A stretch of 64,000 bases of DNA from Sporomusa termitida (GCF_007641255.1 NZ_CP036259.1:3722501-3786500), one strand, 5' to 3'. Positions 33,157-42,514 are shown, numbered from the stretch's first letter. The notes: generated by a model not told the origin, from the sequence alone. Made by a program: numbers and translations.

Positions 33157-34713
33157 CTATACGATTTTAGTGGTCCAGTTCTCGACATTCCAGACGGCAG
33201 TTACCCAGTCTTCATAGAAATCCGGCTCATGGGAAACAAGCAGAACCGTGCCTTTAAACGCAAGCAACGCCCGTTTCAGCTCGGCTTTGGCCTCAACATC
33301 CAGATGGTTGGTCGGCTCGTCCAGGACCAGCCAGTTTACCTCCTTAAGCATCAGCTTGCATAAACGGACTTTGGCATTTTCCCCGCCGCTTAACACCATC
33401 ATCTGGCTGGTAATATGCTCGTTAGTGAGGCCGCAGCGGGCCAGCGCCGCCCGGACCTCAAAATTCGTCAGGCCGGGAAACTCATCCCAGACCTCTTCCA
33501 TCGCCGTCCGGCTGTTGTTACGGCCCGATTCCTGCTCAAAGTAGCCTGAATGCAGATAGTCCCCCAGGCTCACCTTACCGGCTACCGGCTGGATAAAACC
33601 CAGCAGCGTCTTCAGCAGGGTTGATTTTCCCAGGCCATTGACCCCCCTGATGGCTACTTTCTGCCCGCGTTCCAGCACAATGTCCACAGGGTTGGTCAGT
33701 GGTTCATCATAGCCTAACACCAGCTCCCTGGCCTCCACAATAAACCGGCTGGGCGTCCGGGCTTCGCGGAACTGGAATGTGGGTTTGGGTTTTTCCCGCG
33801 GTTTTTCCAGGATCTCCATTTTCTCCAGGCGCTTTTGACGGCTGTTGGCCATCCCTCTGGTCGCAACCCGGGCCTTGTTCCGGGCAATAAAATCCTCCAG
33901 CCGGTCAACCTCCTGCTGCTGCCGCTCATAAGCCCGGGTTTCCTGGCTTTTTCTTACCGCATACAGCTGCTGGAATTGCTCATAGTCACCGGTATAGCGG
34001 GTTAGTACGGCGTTTTCGACATGATAAATAACATTGACAACCTCATTTAAAAACGGAATATCGTGAGATACAAGAATAAAGCTATTTTCATAGCCTTTCA
34101 GATATTTTTTCAGCCATTCAATATGTTCAAAGTCAAGGTAATTCGTCGGTTCGTCCAGAATCAGGATGGTGGGATTCTGGAGCAGCAATTTGGTCAACAG
34201 CACTTTCGTCCGCTGTCCGCCGCTCAGGTCGGCCACATCCCGGTCCAGGCCGATATCGCCCAAGCCCAAACCATTGGCTACTTCCTCAATCTTGGCATCA
34301 AGGACATAAAAGCCGCCGTGTTCGAGCATATCCTGCAGTTCGCCGACTTCGGCCATCATCTTATCCACTTCGGCCTCGGTCGCATCACCCATTTTATCAT
34401 ATAACCCCAGCATCTCGGCCTCAAGGTCAAACATATTCTGAAAAGCTTCCCGCAGCACAGCCCGGATCGTTTTCCCTTTCGTCAGGACCGAGTGCTGGTC
34501 AAGATACCCCACCGTCACCCGGTTGGACCACTCGACCTTGCCTTCATCAGGTGCCAGCTGGCCGGTAATAATATTTAAGAAGGTTGATTTCCCTTCACCG
34601 TTAGCGCCGATCAGGCCGACATGTTCCCCTTTTAACAACCGGAAGGAAGCCTCGGTAAGAATGGTGCGGGCGCCAAAGCCATGGGATACATTTTCAACAG
34701 TTAAAACGCTCAT
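33157..34713 (-). CDS. ABC-F family ATPase (translation factor type)
   Basis: A 518-residue protein with two ABC ATPase domains and no membrane segments. Walker A motifs GANGEGKSTFL and GVNGLGKSTLL, signatures LSGGQRTKVLL and LSGGENAKVRL, and Walker B LILDEPTNYLD and LVLDEPTNHLD are intact. The charged linker between them (YERQQQEVDRLEDFIARNKARV) matches the P-site tRNA interaction motif region of ABC-F factors such as YbiT. It probably acts on ribosomes; antibiotic protection cannot be deduced. Monocistronic, with its own terminator. Confidence 0.93.
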   Translation of the reverse strand: MSVLTVENVSHGFGARTILTEASFRLLKGEHVGLIGANGEGKSTFLNIITGQLAPDEGKVEWSNRVTVGYLDQHSVLTKGKTIRAVLREAFQNMFDLEAEMLGLYDKMGDATEAEVDKMMAEVGELQDMLEHGGFYVLDAKIEEVANGLGLGDIGLDRDVADLSGGQRTKVLLTKLLLQNPTILILDEPTNYLDFEHIEWLKKYLKGYENSFILVSHDIPFLNEVVNVIYHVENAVLTRYTGDYEQFQQLYAVRKSQETRAYERQQQEVDRLEDFIARNKARVATRGMANSRQKRLEKMEILEKPREKPKPTFQFREARTPSRFIVEARELVLGYDEPLTNPVDIVLERGQKVAIRGVNGLGKSTLLKTLLGFIQPVAGKVSLGDYLHSGYFEQESGRNNSRTAMEEVWDEFPGLTNFEVRAALARCGLTNEHITSQMMVLSGGENAKVRLCKLMLKEVNWLVLDEPTNHLDVEAKAELKRALLAFKGTVLLVSHEPDFYEDWVTAVWNVENWTTKIV

Positions 34714-34799
34714 TATAAACTCCTCATGCTATTTAACAAATACCTCTTTATTTTATCCCAAAGGCTCCCCTGCTGTCAAAAGCAAATTACTGCCGCAGG

Positions 34800-34869
34800 G
34801 GCCGGAAGCATGGGGACGTTCTTTTTGCTTCTCTTGCGAAGCAAAAAGAACGTCCCCGCGCTTCCGGCC
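34800..34869. repeat. Intergenic hairpin repeat of the GGGGACGTTCT type
   Basis: A 32-bp near-perfect stem: 34800-34831 pairs with 34838-34869 around a 6-base loop. The core GGGGACGTTCTTTTTGCTTC is also in the element at 40114-40188. It lies between the ABC-F and amino acid ABC transporter genes. Confidence 0.8.
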
Positions 34870-34937
34870 CGTTGCGGCTTTAGCTCATTTCCGTCAACCC
34901 GGCGGGTACTGAATCCCTGTTCAGCACCCGCCGGGCG

Positions 34938-35699
34938 CTATAGCATTCTCTGTAAAAAAGTCTGCGTCCGGGGCTGCGCGGGGGCACCAAAGAGTGCTGC
35001 CGGCGGCCCCTGCTCAACAATCTCGCCATTATCCATGAAAATCACACGGTTGGCCACTTCTCGGGCAAAGGCCATCTCATGGGTAACAACAATCATCGTC
35101 ATATGCTCCTGGGCCAGCCGGCGCATGGCTTTTAAGACCTCGCCTGTCAGTTCCGGGTCCAGGGCGGAGGTGGGTTCGTCAAACAGCATAATATCCGGGT
35201 TCATCGCCAGGGCCCGGGCAATGGCCACCCGCTGCTTCTGCCCCCCTGACAGGCGGGAAGGATACACGTCCCGCTTGTCCGCCAGCCCTACCTTGCCCAA
35301 CAGCTCCTCGGCCTGGGGGACAATGTCCTCGCGCCTGACGCCCTTGACGGTAAGCGGGGCTTCGATAAGATTCTCCAGTACCGTAAGATGGGGAAACAGG
35401 TTAAACTGCTGAAATACCATCCCCATCCGGCGGCAGATCCGCCTGGCGTCGGCTTCCGCGGCATAGCGGACTTTCCCGTCAGGCTCATCACTGGCAGCCA
35501 GCACATCGCCGGCAATCTCAATAAACCCCCGGTCAATGGTTTCCAGGCGGTTCAGACAGCGCAGAAAAGTACTCTTGCCGGAGCCGGAAGGGCCGATAAT
35601 GGCAACAACCTCACCCTGGGCCACCGTAAGCGAGATGCCTTTTACTACCTCCAGGTGATTAAATTTTTTCTGAATGCCGATGGCATGTATCATATTCAT
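34938..35699 (-). CDS. Polar amino acid ABC transporter, ATP-binding protein
   Basis: A 253-residue GlnQ/ArtP-type ATPase: Walker [16 protein letters not shown], signature [15 protein letters not shown], Walker [13 protein letters not shown]-like [12 protein letters not shown] and a C-terminal [20 protein letters not shown] at 35699 ([13 protein letters not shown]) has AGGAGC upstream. Last gene of a binding protein-permease-ATPase operon. Confidence 0.93.
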   Translation of the reverse strand: MNMIHAIGIQKKFNHLEVVKGISLTVAQGEVVAIIGPSGSGKSTFLRCLNRLETIDRGFIEIAGDVLAASDEPDGKVRYAAEADARRICRRMGMVFQQFNLFPHLTVLENLIEAPLTVKGVRREDIVPQAEELLGKVGLADKRDVYPSRLSGGQKQRVAIARALAMNPDIMLFDEPTSALDPELTGEVLKAMRRLAQEHMTMIVVTHEMAFAREVANRVIFMDNGEIVEQGPPAALFGAPAQPRTQTFLQRML

Positions 35700-35709
35700 G
35701 GGGCTGCTC

Positions 35710-36363
35710 CTACTCGTCATATACAGCATACTTTTGTTCAAGTTTTTGGAATATCCAGGTCAGGGCCAGGGTCATTAGCAGATAAAACACGGCGGCCACA
35801 ATGAACGGCGTGGTGTTGAAATCCCGCTGGACAAGGGCCCGGGTTGTCCGCAGCAGATCATTCATCGCTAATACATAAATCAGGGAGGTATCTTTAACCA
35901 GCGTGATCGTCTCATTGCTGACCGGCGGCAGCACTCTTTTTATCACCTGCGGCAGCACAATGCGGCGCATGGTCTGGATATAAGTCATCCCCAAAACCCT
36001 GGCCCCTTCGTATTGACCGCGGTCGATAGACTGAATGCCGGCGCGGAATATTTCCGCAAAATAGGCCGCGTAGTTGAGCACAAACGCCAGCAGCGCCGCC
36101 GGAAAGTCTGGCAGCCGGACGCCAATGTAGGGCAGGAACGGCAGGCCAAAATAGATAAACAACAGCTGCAGCATCAGCGGTGTCCCTCTAAACAGCCAGA
36201 TGTATACCCCCACGGCGCCGCTCAGCGCCCGCCAACGGGAAATACGGGCCAGGGCCAGCAGCAGGCCCAGCGGCAGCGCCAGGATGATTGTGGCAAAAAA
36301 CATCTGCAGGGTCACAACGGTGCCAGCCAGCAGCGACGGTAAAATGCCCAGTATATAATCCAT
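35710..36363 (-). CDS. Polar amino acid ABC transporter, permease
   Basis: A 217-residue permease of the HisM/GlnP class with about five membrane helices and the conserved ATPase-contact loop [43 protein letters not shown]. It starts at ATG 36363 behind AAGGAAG and lies 10 bp from the ATPase and 11 bp from the binding-protein gene. Confidence 0.93.
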   Translation of the reverse strand: MDYILGILPSLLAGTVVTLQMFFATIILALPLGLLLALARISRWRALSGAVGVYIWLFRGTPLMLQLLFIYFGLPFLPYIGVRLPDFPAALLAFVLNYAAYFAEIFRAGIQSIDRGQYEGARVLGMTYIQTMRRIVLPQVIKRVLPPVSNETITLVKDTSLIYVLAMNDLLRTTRALVQRDFNTTPFIVAAVFYLLMTLALTWIFQKLEQKYAVYDE

Positions 36364-36374
36364 TTACTTCTTCC

Positions 36375-37139
36375 TTATTTTACAATATCTTCGCCAAACC
36401 ACTGCCGGGAAATCTTGGCCGCCGTGCCGTCCTGTTTCATCTCATCCAGGGCTTGCTGCAGCTTGTTCAGAAGCTCCGTATCATCTTTGCGCATACCCAC
36501 GCCATACTCCTCGGAGCCGAAGTTTTCCGTCAGGATGGCATATTCGCCAGGTTTTTTGGCTATGTAATAACGACCGACAACTTCATCCACCACCACCGCA
36601 TCCAGGCGGCCGGTCTTTAGATCCATCAAGGCGGCCACATTGTCACCAAACGTTTTGAGCTCTTTGAAGGTGGCCAGCGTAGCCGCATCTTTTTCAATGG
36701 CATCAATACTGCTGCTGCCTTCCTGGGCGCCAACAACCCGGCCGGCCAGGTCAGCCTTGGTTTTTACCGGCGAACCGGCCGCCACAACAATAATCTGGCG
36801 GTTTTCCATATAGGCTTTGGTAAACAGAATGTTTTCCCGGCGCTTTTCCGTGATTGTAAGACCGTTCCACAGCACATCCACCCGCTTGCCGCTCAGCTCA
36901 GCCTCCTTGCTGCCCCAGTCAATAGGCTTAAATTCTACTGCCAGGTCCAGGCGCTGGAAAGCCTCTTTCGCCATATCCACATCAAAGCCGGTAATATTAT
37001 GGTTATCGTCACGGAATCCCATGGGCGGGAAATTATCATCAAGACCAACCACAATTTTTTTCCTGTCGCCACTCCCGCACCCGGCTATCAACATACCTGC
37101 GAACACCAATGCCAGCATGGCGGCCACTAATTTTTTCAT
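36375..37139 (-). CDS. Polar amino acid ABC transporter, substrate-binding lipoprotein
   Basis: A 254-residue SBP_bac_3 family protein. ATG at 37139 gives a lipoprotein signal (VFAGMLIAGCGSG; lipid on the cysteine). The body has NFPPMGFRDDNHNITGFDVDMAKEAFQRLD and DALVVDEVVGRYY-like motifs typical of amino acid-binding proteins. Exact amino acid not deducible. A 16-bp palindrome CTTTAATACATTAAAG at 37183-37198 precedes the start and may be an operator. Confidence 0.92.
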   Translation of the reverse strand: MKKLVAAMLALVFAGMLIAGCGSGDRKKIVVGLDDNFPPMGFRDDNHNITGFDVDMAKEAFQRLDLAVEFKPIDWGSKEAELSGKRVDVLWNGLTITEKRRENILFTKAYMENRQIIVVAAGSPVKTKADLAGRVVGAQEGSSSIDAIEKDAATLATFKELKTFGDNVAALMDLKTGRLDAVVVDEVVGRYYIAKKPGEYAILTENFGSEEYGVGMRKDDTELLNKLQQALDEMKQDGTAAKISRQWFGEDIVK

Positions 37140-37182
37140 GCTGTATTCCCCCACTCTTTTTATTAATTGCATCTCTATTCTA

Positions 37183-37198
37183 CTTTAATACATTAAAG
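37183..37198. promoter_or_regulatory. 16-bp palindrome upstream of the amino acid ABC operon
   Basis: CTTTAATACATTAAAG is a near-perfect palindrome 44 bp before the binding-protein ATG, in a 326-bp gap. The rest of this gap holds AT-rich sequence and a hairpin GGGGGCT/AGCCCCC at 37407-37433 that may end transcription of the 37466 gene. Confidence 0.4.
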
Positions 37199-37465
37199 TT
37201 TGGAAGTAATAAAAAGTGCCGTTTTGATCAAGGGCCTGAATATTTGTACTGTATTTCTCGGATTTACGGCATATCTCTTACGATTTTGTTCTTTTATCAG
37301 AGACAAAAATTTTTACACCGGCGGCCCTCCATACCCGGCTTTGTGCCAGAGGGTTCAGCCCCGGCCCTTTCATGCTCCGGAAAATAGAAAGCGCCGTAAA
37401 TAAGCAGGGGGCTGCCGCGCTAAGCGAGCCCCCAGAGAAAACAGACCGGCTTGCAGCAAGCTGCT

Positions 37466-37783
37466 TCAATCATACTGCTGCAGGCAGGTCATAAACTCCC
37501 GGCGGACCTGGCTGCTGTCCCGCAGCCCCTGCCGGTAGGCAATTTCCGCCGCCTGCCCGGACTCCAGCGCCGCCCAAGCCTCGAAATCCATGACCAAACC
37601 GGTCATTTCCGGCTGCTGGGCCTTCAGGGCCCGGGCCAGTACCAGCAGCTTGTCCAGAGCGGCACTGACCTCGGCGGCGGTTTTACTGTAGCCGGCATCC
37701 TGAGTGCCGGCCAGGTTGAGGATCTGGTCCACCCTGGTAAACACGTACTGGTCGAAAGCCTGGCTTAACAGCCTTGTCAGCAT
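37466..37783 (-). CDS. Small protein of unknown function
   Basis: A 105-residue, mostly helical protein (MLTRLLSQAFDQYVFTRVDQILNLAG...FEAWAALESGQAAEIAYRQGLRDSSQVRREFM). The ending with a Gly-Leu after an aromatic/acidic helix recalls small Firmicute proteins of the DUF6809 sort, but I cannot confirm that. ATG at 37783 follows GGTGGGG. It lies downstream of the predicted structured RNA in the same direction. Confidence 0.6.
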   Translation of the reverse strand: MLTRLLSQAFDQYVFTRVDQILNLAGTQDAGYSKTAAEVSAALDKLLVLARALKAQQPEMTGLVMDFEAWAALESGQAAEIAYRQGLRDSSQVRREFMTCLQQYD

Positions 37784-37956
37784 AACCCCACCCGTCTGGC
37801 CGCCCCGGGGACGGCACCGGCAGCCGGCGGGACGGCCGGCCGGGCGGCGGGCAGCGCTGGCCGGAGCCGGGTTCTTTGTTGGTCAAACAATTTTATCCCC
37901 CCTATACTTAGGCCGGGGCAGAAGGCTGCAGGCCCTGCCGCCGGCTGTTTACAGGG

Positions 37957-38346
37957 GGAAATTAAAAGAACGCAGGCGCAGGCTTTACCCTACACATGCG
38001 TTCTGCTTCGATAACTGCTACAGCCCCAATACCAAATAAGCCGGCTATACCCGGCCGGGGCAGCAAGGCGGTCAAACCGGTAAGTCAGGGCTGGCCCTGC
38101 TGCTGCCCATTGGCTGAGGAGAGAAGGAATGATTTGCTGCATCGGTCGCACTAACAGCCCGGCGCCGCCGGCAACGTCCCTTCTTATACCCGCGTCCCCC
38201 TGCTTGTGCTGGGGCAGAAACGCGGTGTATAATAGAAATGTCGTCGTGGACAGCTTGGCTGTTACGTGTAGGTGCGTGTTCACCTTGCGCGGGCCTGGAA
38301 GTGCTTCCAACACTTTCAGGTCACGGCGACTTTTAATTTCCACCTA
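37957..38346 (-). ncRNA. Predicted structured RNA of about 385 nt, class unknown
   Basis: On the minus strand a promoter (TTGCAA at 38375-38380, 16-bp spacer, TATAAT at 38353-38358) would start an RNA near 38346. Its 5' end GGAAATTAAAAG (38330-38341) is perfectly complementary to the 3' end CTTTTAATTTCC (37957-37968). Inside are a 9-bp helix closing a 91-nt multi-hairpin domain (38240-38330), CCGCGT/ACGCGG, AGAAGG/CCTTCT, CAGGG/CCCTG and a terminal AGAACGCA/TGCGTTCT hairpin (37967-38004) with TTTTAATTT behind it. No convincing ORF lies within. It lacks the RNase P, tmRNA and SRP consensus boxes I know. A TATAAT box also exists on the plus strand (38228-38233), so the strand is not certain. 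Confidence 0.6.
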
Positions 38347-38490
38347 TTTCTAATTATAGCCTGTTTGCGGGGAATTGCAAGTAAAGTTAGCGTCTATTTC
38401 AGCTGCCTGCCGGCAATGTCCGGGGCGCGCCCCCAGTCACAGCCGGCGGTTTACCCGGCCCCGGACACAGGAAAATTTTTAATGAGCCTG

Positions 38491-39255
38491 TCAGACCGGT
38501 ACGCCTGCTTCGCACGGTACCGCGGTCTGACATTTGCCACAGCCGTAACGGGGTTTGTACCGTTCGGCGGTACGATCAAGAAACGCGGCACAAAGATCAT
38601 TATTTTTGCCGGTGTTATCGATGGCCTGCGGCGGGCAGCGCCGGATACAGGCGCCACATTTGCTGCAGTACTCATCATGCCTTTGATACTTACGGGGTGT
38701 GGCCTGCACAGGGGCGGTGACAATAACACTGCCCAGCCGGCCGGCTGCCCCGGCCTGGGTGATAAAGGACCTGTTCAGGCTAAAAGTGCCCAGCCCGGCG
38801 ACAAAGGCCACATGCCGCTCCGACCAGTTGCTCTTGCGGCTGACTACCGCAAACCGGGCGTCAAGCCCCGGCGCCACCGCCTGGTAACCGGCCTTGGCAA
38901 ACCAAGCCACTAAAAACCGGCGTACGGCATTATTGACAAGCTCGCCCTCAATCCGCGCATACAGCCATTCGACGGCCGGCTGATCCCCCTGCCTGTTAGC
39001 CACCCGCACAGCCTGGGTAAACGGGAGAAAATAGGTGATAACCGACTGGGCGCCGGCCAGCCAGTCCCGGGGCAGTAAATGCTGGGGACCGACAATGTCT
39101 GCTGCTTGCAGGTTTTCAAATAATACATCGGTGGCACTGGCTACGCCAACCAACGGCTGGTCAAAGATTTTTCCCAGCCCGATTTCGGCCGCGGCATTCA
39201 GGGCCGTTTCATCGACAAAGCCGGCTATGGCCTGGTCAATTGTTGTCAGTTCCAT
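38491..39255 (-). CDS. Epoxyqueuosine reductase-like 4Fe-4S protein
   Basis: A 254-residue QueG-like protein. The C-terminal part has CSKCGACIRRCPPQAI and a second cysteine set YGCGKCQTAVPCEAGVP; the N-terminal half resembles the cobalamin/substrate-binding region of QueG but is short (QueG is about 340-380 residues). It may reduce epoxyqueuosine or act as an unrelated reductase. Preceded by GGGAGGGG. A 9-bp stem TGTCCGGGG/CCCCGGACA at 38417-38466 lies beyond the stop. Confidence 0.78.
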   Translation of the reverse strand: MELTTIDQAIAGFVDETALNAAAEIGLGKIFDQPLVGVASATDVLFENLQAADIVGPQHLLPRDWLAGAQSVITYFLPFTQAVRVANRQGDQPAVEWLYARIEGELVNNAVRRFLVAWFAKAGYQAVAPGLDARFAVVSRKSNWSERHVAFVAGLGTFSLNRSFITQAGAAGRLGSVIVTAPVQATPRKYQRHDEYCSKCGACIRRCPPQAIDNTGKNNDLCAAFLDRTAERYKPRYGCGKCQTAVPCEAGVPV

Positions 39256-39328
39256 CAGGTTCCCCTCCCGTCCGTACTATATAAGCTGTTACGGTTTTCG
39301 CCCTACGGCGGCACGTCACAGTACCGCT

Positions 39329-39943
39329 TTATTTACCTGGCTCAATTGTAATCTTTGTAATGACAACATCCTCCACCGGCTTATCCTGAGCACCGGTTTT
39401 GACCTTGCCAATCGCGTGGACGACATCCAGCCCGTCCACGACCTTGCCAAACACGGCATGCTTATTATCCAGCCACGGCGTCGCCTTTAAAGTAATAAAG
39501 AACTGGGACCCGCCGGTATTGGGACCGGCGTTGGCCATGGAAATAACCCCTTCATTATGCTTGAGGTCCCGGTGGAATTCATCCGGGATGGTGTAACCGG
39601 GCCCGCCGGTTCCATTGCCTTTAGGATCGCCGCCCTGGATCATAAAATCCGCAATGACCCGGTGGAAAATCAGCCCGTTGTAATAGCCTTTATTGACAAG
39701 GGTAATAAAATTTTTCGTGGTAAGCGGCGCTTTATCTTCAAACAATTCAATGCGGAAGCTGCCCTGTGAGGTTTCAAAGAGCGCCACACTGTTTTTGGTG
39801 CTGGCCGTTTCGGCTGCCGGCGGCGCCGGCTTGGGGCTGGTCTCCGGCTGATTAGGCAAAGCGGCATTGCTGCCGGCACAGCCGGCAGCCAGCAAAACCA
39901 GACACATAACCATCACCGCAAAGGCTACCAGATATTTTTTCAT
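39329..39943 (-). CDS. Peptidyl-prolyl cis-trans isomerase, cyclophilin-type lipoprotein
   Basis: A 204-residue exported cyclophilin. The lipobox is LAAGC near residue 22, followed by a Pro/Ala-rich linker and a cyclophilin domain with FHRVIADFMIQGGDP, GPNTGGSQFFITL and HAVFGKVVDGLDVV, which hold the catalytic Arg, Phe and Gln. It should assist folding of exported proteins on the outer face of the inner membrane or the periplasm. Monocistronic. Confidence 0.93.
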   Translation of the reverse strand: MKKYLVAFAVMVMCLVLLAAGCAGSNAALPNQPETSPKPAPPAAETASTKNSVALFETSQGSFRIELFEDKAPLTTKNFITLVNKGYYNGLIFHRVIADFMIQGGDPKGNGTGGPGYTIPDEFHRDLKHNEGVISMANAGPNTGGSQFFITLKATPWLDNKHAVFGKVVDGLDVVHAIGKVKTGAQDKPVEDVVITKITIEPGK

Positions 39944-40113
39944 ATACTCACTCTCTTTCTATACGTTTTATCCAAATATTAGTATATCACAATCAGTGGA
40001 CAGTTTCCAATAAGCTTTTACCGCTCCTGACTTGGCTAAACCTACAGCCAAAGCTCCGCCGCCGCTGCCGCTTCAGCAATTTTGCAGCTACCCGGCCTTT
40101 ACACTGGTTTTGC

Positions 40114-40188
40114 AGAAGCACGGGGACGTTCTTTTTGCTTCGCAAAAGGAACAGTCCGCCGAAGCAAAATGAACGTCCCCATGCTTCT
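40114..40188. repeat. Intergenic hairpin repeat of the GGGGACGTTCT type
   Basis: A 29-bp stem with two mismatches: 40114-40142 pairs with 40160-40188. The arms carry GGGGACGTTC and TTTTGCTTCG, as in the element at 34800-34869. It lies in the 405-bp gap between divergent genes for the cyclophilin and the PrcB-like protein; the rest of the gap should hold their promoters. Confidence 0.8.
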
Positions 40189-40348
40189 TCTGGTTTTGTT
40201 AAAACTCCTTTTTCACGCTTGGTTGTGGCCGGCTGGTGCTTTTTATTATTTTTATGGTTAAACAGCCATAAACTGCCGCGGTTGCAATGACTTATTTTTG
40301 CAGATACTAACAAAAACTCAACCTTGGTAAACGAAAGGAGAAAACAAC

Positions 40349-41569
40349 ATGTCCACCAGCCGCAGAAAAATTGCCAGGCGCAAATACAAACGTCTAGTGG
40401 CTGCCCTTGCCGGTGCCGCCGTTGTATCCTCGGCTCTGTTGCCTGGTCTCCCCATCTCCAAGGTTCAGGCTGCTGAGAAAACGATAGTTGCTTCGCCGGC
40501 TCCGGCAACTGAGGCGGCTTCCCCCAGCCCGGATACTGATACTACCAAAAAACCGGTGCAGGACCGTACTAATGACAGGGGCACAGAGCGTGACAAGGAC
40601 CGCAACAAAGACCGTGATAAAGAACGCCCCGGAGACAATCAGAATATTGCCGGCTCCCCGGTGGCAGCGGTTAAAGCAGCTGCAGCCAAATACGGCTTCG
40701 ATGCCAGGCGCGACCAGTTTTCCCTGCAATCAAGCAGTGACAGGTCAGCCGTCGTTTCAGTCCGTAAGGCCAACGGTAAAACCTTTAGCGTTCGGTTAAC
40801 CAAAGATAAGAATACGTGGAAAATTATCAGTGTAAAAGAAATCAGCAGTGGCGTTATTCGCGGCGGCGACCCGGTGGATGTAGTCCGGGCTAATGCCAGC
40901 CGGTTCGGCTTTGACAGCTATCATGACTCCTTCAGCTTGTTATCGGTTACCGGCAGCAAAGCTATTGTCCAGGTAAAAACCAGCGGTCAGACCTTTAAGG
41001 TCGACCTGGAAAAAAACAGTGGCAAATGGGTGATTACCACCATTCGCGGTATTGGTAACAGTAAATATCCGGCCACCTACCGCCCGGCCAGCATGTATGG
41101 CGCCGTGGGCACTGTCGGACCGGTAGTTGTTGCGAAAGAGCAAACACTCTATGCGAACAACAACTTCTCTGGCTGGGCCTGGAATCAAAGCACCTATCCG
41201 GCCGACATAAAATTCGGGGTCCTGCTTGCCAACCCGGCATCCCCCGATATTGAAGAAGTTCCCGATATCATTATTGATAAAGTCGAATCGGTTGATTTTG
41301 GCCGGCAATTTGCACTTTATGCTCATATAGGTTCGGTGGCTGACAAAGGGTATGGCATCGGCATTGAAAAGGTTGTCCAGACTGGCAATGATCTCAGAGT
41401 TACGGTCAGAACCAAAAGCCCGCTGACCAACAACCGGCTGACAGCAACCCAAACCAATGACGTCATCCCCCTTGACCGCGTGTCCCTTAATTTCAATAAT
41501 CCAATTACGATCACCTTTGTTGATCAAAACGGTACAACCTTAAGCACCTATACAATTCTTAGACAATAA
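40349..41569 (+). CDS. Exported protein with two repeats and a PrcB-like C-terminal domain
   Basis: A 406-residue protein with a long basic signal sequence (residues 1-42, cleavage near VQAAEK), a low-complexity linker rich in Asp/Lys/Arg repeats, two copies of a ~70-residue repeat (AAVKAAAAKYGFDARRDQFSL and DVVRANASRFGFDSYHDSFSL), and a C-terminal PrcB-type domain (FALYAHIGSVADKGYGIGIEKVV..DLRVTVRTKSP). PrcB domains occur in surface proteins of Treponema and others, where they stabilise a protease. Function here unknown. AAAGGAG precedes the ATG and a strong terminator follows. Only plus-strand gene between 7.5 kb and the end. Confidence 0.8.
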   Translation: MSTSRRKIARRKYKRLVAALAGAAVVSSALLPGLPISKVQAAEKTIVASPAPATEAASPSPDTDTTKKPVQDRTNDRGTERDKDRNKDRDKERPGDNQNIAGSPVAAVKAAAAKYGFDARRDQFSLQSSSDRSAVVSVRKANGKTFSVRLTKDKNTWKIISVKEISSGVIRGGDPVDVVRANASRFGFDSYHDSFSLLSVTGSKAIVQVKTSGQTFKVDLEKNSGKWVITTIRGIGNSKYPATYRPASMYGAVGTVGPVVVAKEQTLYANNNFSGWAWNQSTYPADIKFGVLLANPASPDIEEVPDIIIDKVESVDFGRQFALYAHIGSVADKGYGIGIEKVVQTGNDLRVTVRTKSPLTNNRLTATQTNDVIPLDRVSLNFNNPITITFVDQNGTTLSTYTILRQ

Positions 41570-41575
41570 TAAAAA

Positions 41576-41622
41576 CCGGCGGTCGCTGTGGAGGTAGAGC
41601 TACCCGGCGACCGCCTCTTTTT
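41576..41622 (+). terminator. Rho-independent terminator
   Basis: GGCGGTCGC (41578-41586) pairs with GCGACCGCC (41607-41615), then TCTTTTT. It follows the PrcB-like gene by 8 bp and can also serve the convergent yqeB. Confidence 0.88.
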
Positions 41623-41665
41623 CCCTGGCAGAAGGGCTGGTCAGGTTTAGTAAAGATATCCGTAC

Positions 41666-42457
41666 TCATGGACTCGCCCCCAGATGCAGTAAGGCTTCCA
41701 GCACCCCGCCGCCAATGGCCCGGGCCTTATCGGAAACGGTATAGCAATGTTCCGGGCGGCAGCGCGGGTCAACATCGCCGATTTTTAAACCCTTGGTAAC
41801 CGTCAGGCCGCTTTGAATGAGTCCCCGCAGCACACCGGTAATAGCAACCGCTACCGGCACTCCCCCCACATAACCGACAATTTCACCGGCCTGAACCGTA
41901 GCCCCGATTTCCCGGCAGCCGGTAAATTCACCAGCAACCGGCGCCTTTATCAGCCGTTCCCGCGTATAGCCGCCAACCTCACCGGGAATACCGGTGTTGG
42001 CAATGGCAGTTTTTTGATAGATTACCCGGCCCAGGTCATGACCGCGCATAGTCTCAATTACGGCATGCACGTCGACGGGCGCGGTAAAACCTGGCCCAAC
42101 CCCAATGACCACAGGCGCGTCCGTAAGCATAGTGCCGGTATTGCGTTTGGCAATAATGGCGTCGACCACGGCCTGTGGCCGGAGCACGGACACATACCTG
42201 GCAACCGCATCAACAACGACCGGAATACAGCCCGCAGCCAGGGTCGGCCCGATAGCCTCGGCCGTTACCCGGCGGGCCGTCACGCCTTCCACCACTGCTT
42301 CCCCGTCCACCACGGCCTGGGCGAAGGCAACCGTACGCCGGACAACCGTGGGCCGCGGCAATTCCGTTATTACAATGTTAAACCTGCTCTTATAGAGACG
42401 GTGGGCAATGCCGGTGGCAAGATCACCGCCGCCTTTGATAACGATTAATTTATTCAT
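41666..42457 (-). CDS. yqeB: Selenium-dependent molybdenum hydroxylase system protein YqeB (intact copy)
   Basis: A 263-residue YqeB/EF2563-family protein (MNKLIVIKGGGDLATGIAHRL, VVIGVGPGFTAPVDVHAVIETMRGHDLGRVI, IGDVDPRC..). The family is found only with selenium-dependent molybdenum hydroxylases and carries a Rossmann-like N-terminus. ATG at 42457 follows GGGAGTG. Two TATCATTTTGATA palindromes lie 58-90 bp upstream, suggesting control by the purine regulator. The other copy at 27385-27585 is decayed. Confidence 0.92.
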   Translation of the reverse strand: MNKLIVIKGGGDLATGIAHRLYKSRFNIVITELPRPTVVRRTVAFAQAVVDGEAVVEGVTARRVTAEAIGPTLAAGCIPVVVDAVARYVSVLRPQAVVDAIIAKRNTGTMLTDAPVVIGVGPGFTAPVDVHAVIETMRGHDLGRVIYQKTAIANTGIPGEVGGYTRERLIKAPVAGEFTGCREIGATVQAGEIVGYVGGVPVAVAITGVLRGLIQSGLTVTKGLKIGDVDPRCRPEHCYTVSDKARAIGGGVLEALLHLGASP

Positions 42458-42514
42458 AGTCACTCCCGGTTTAAACAGCAAGAGAATCGTTCCCTGGCAG
42501 CGAAAAGAGTTTTT

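Noticed and set aside
37957-38341. The same region as a MITE bounded by 12-bp terminal inverted repeats
   Set aside because: The repeats are perfect, but I see no target-site duplication and no second copy in the window; the promoter and terminator fit an RNA gene better. Not fully excluded.
37957-38346. Interpretation of the structured RNA as RNase P RNA, tmRNA, SRP RNA or 6S RNA
   Set aside because: The conserved boxes (GAGGAAAGUCC of RNase P, the tRNA-like ends of tmRNA, the GGAAGCAGC loop of SRP) are absent, and the length does not fit 6S RNA.
23533-40188. CRISPR array from the recurrent GGGGACG hairpins
   Set aside because: The copies are far apart, have no regular spacers and are palindromic hairpins; no cas genes are present.
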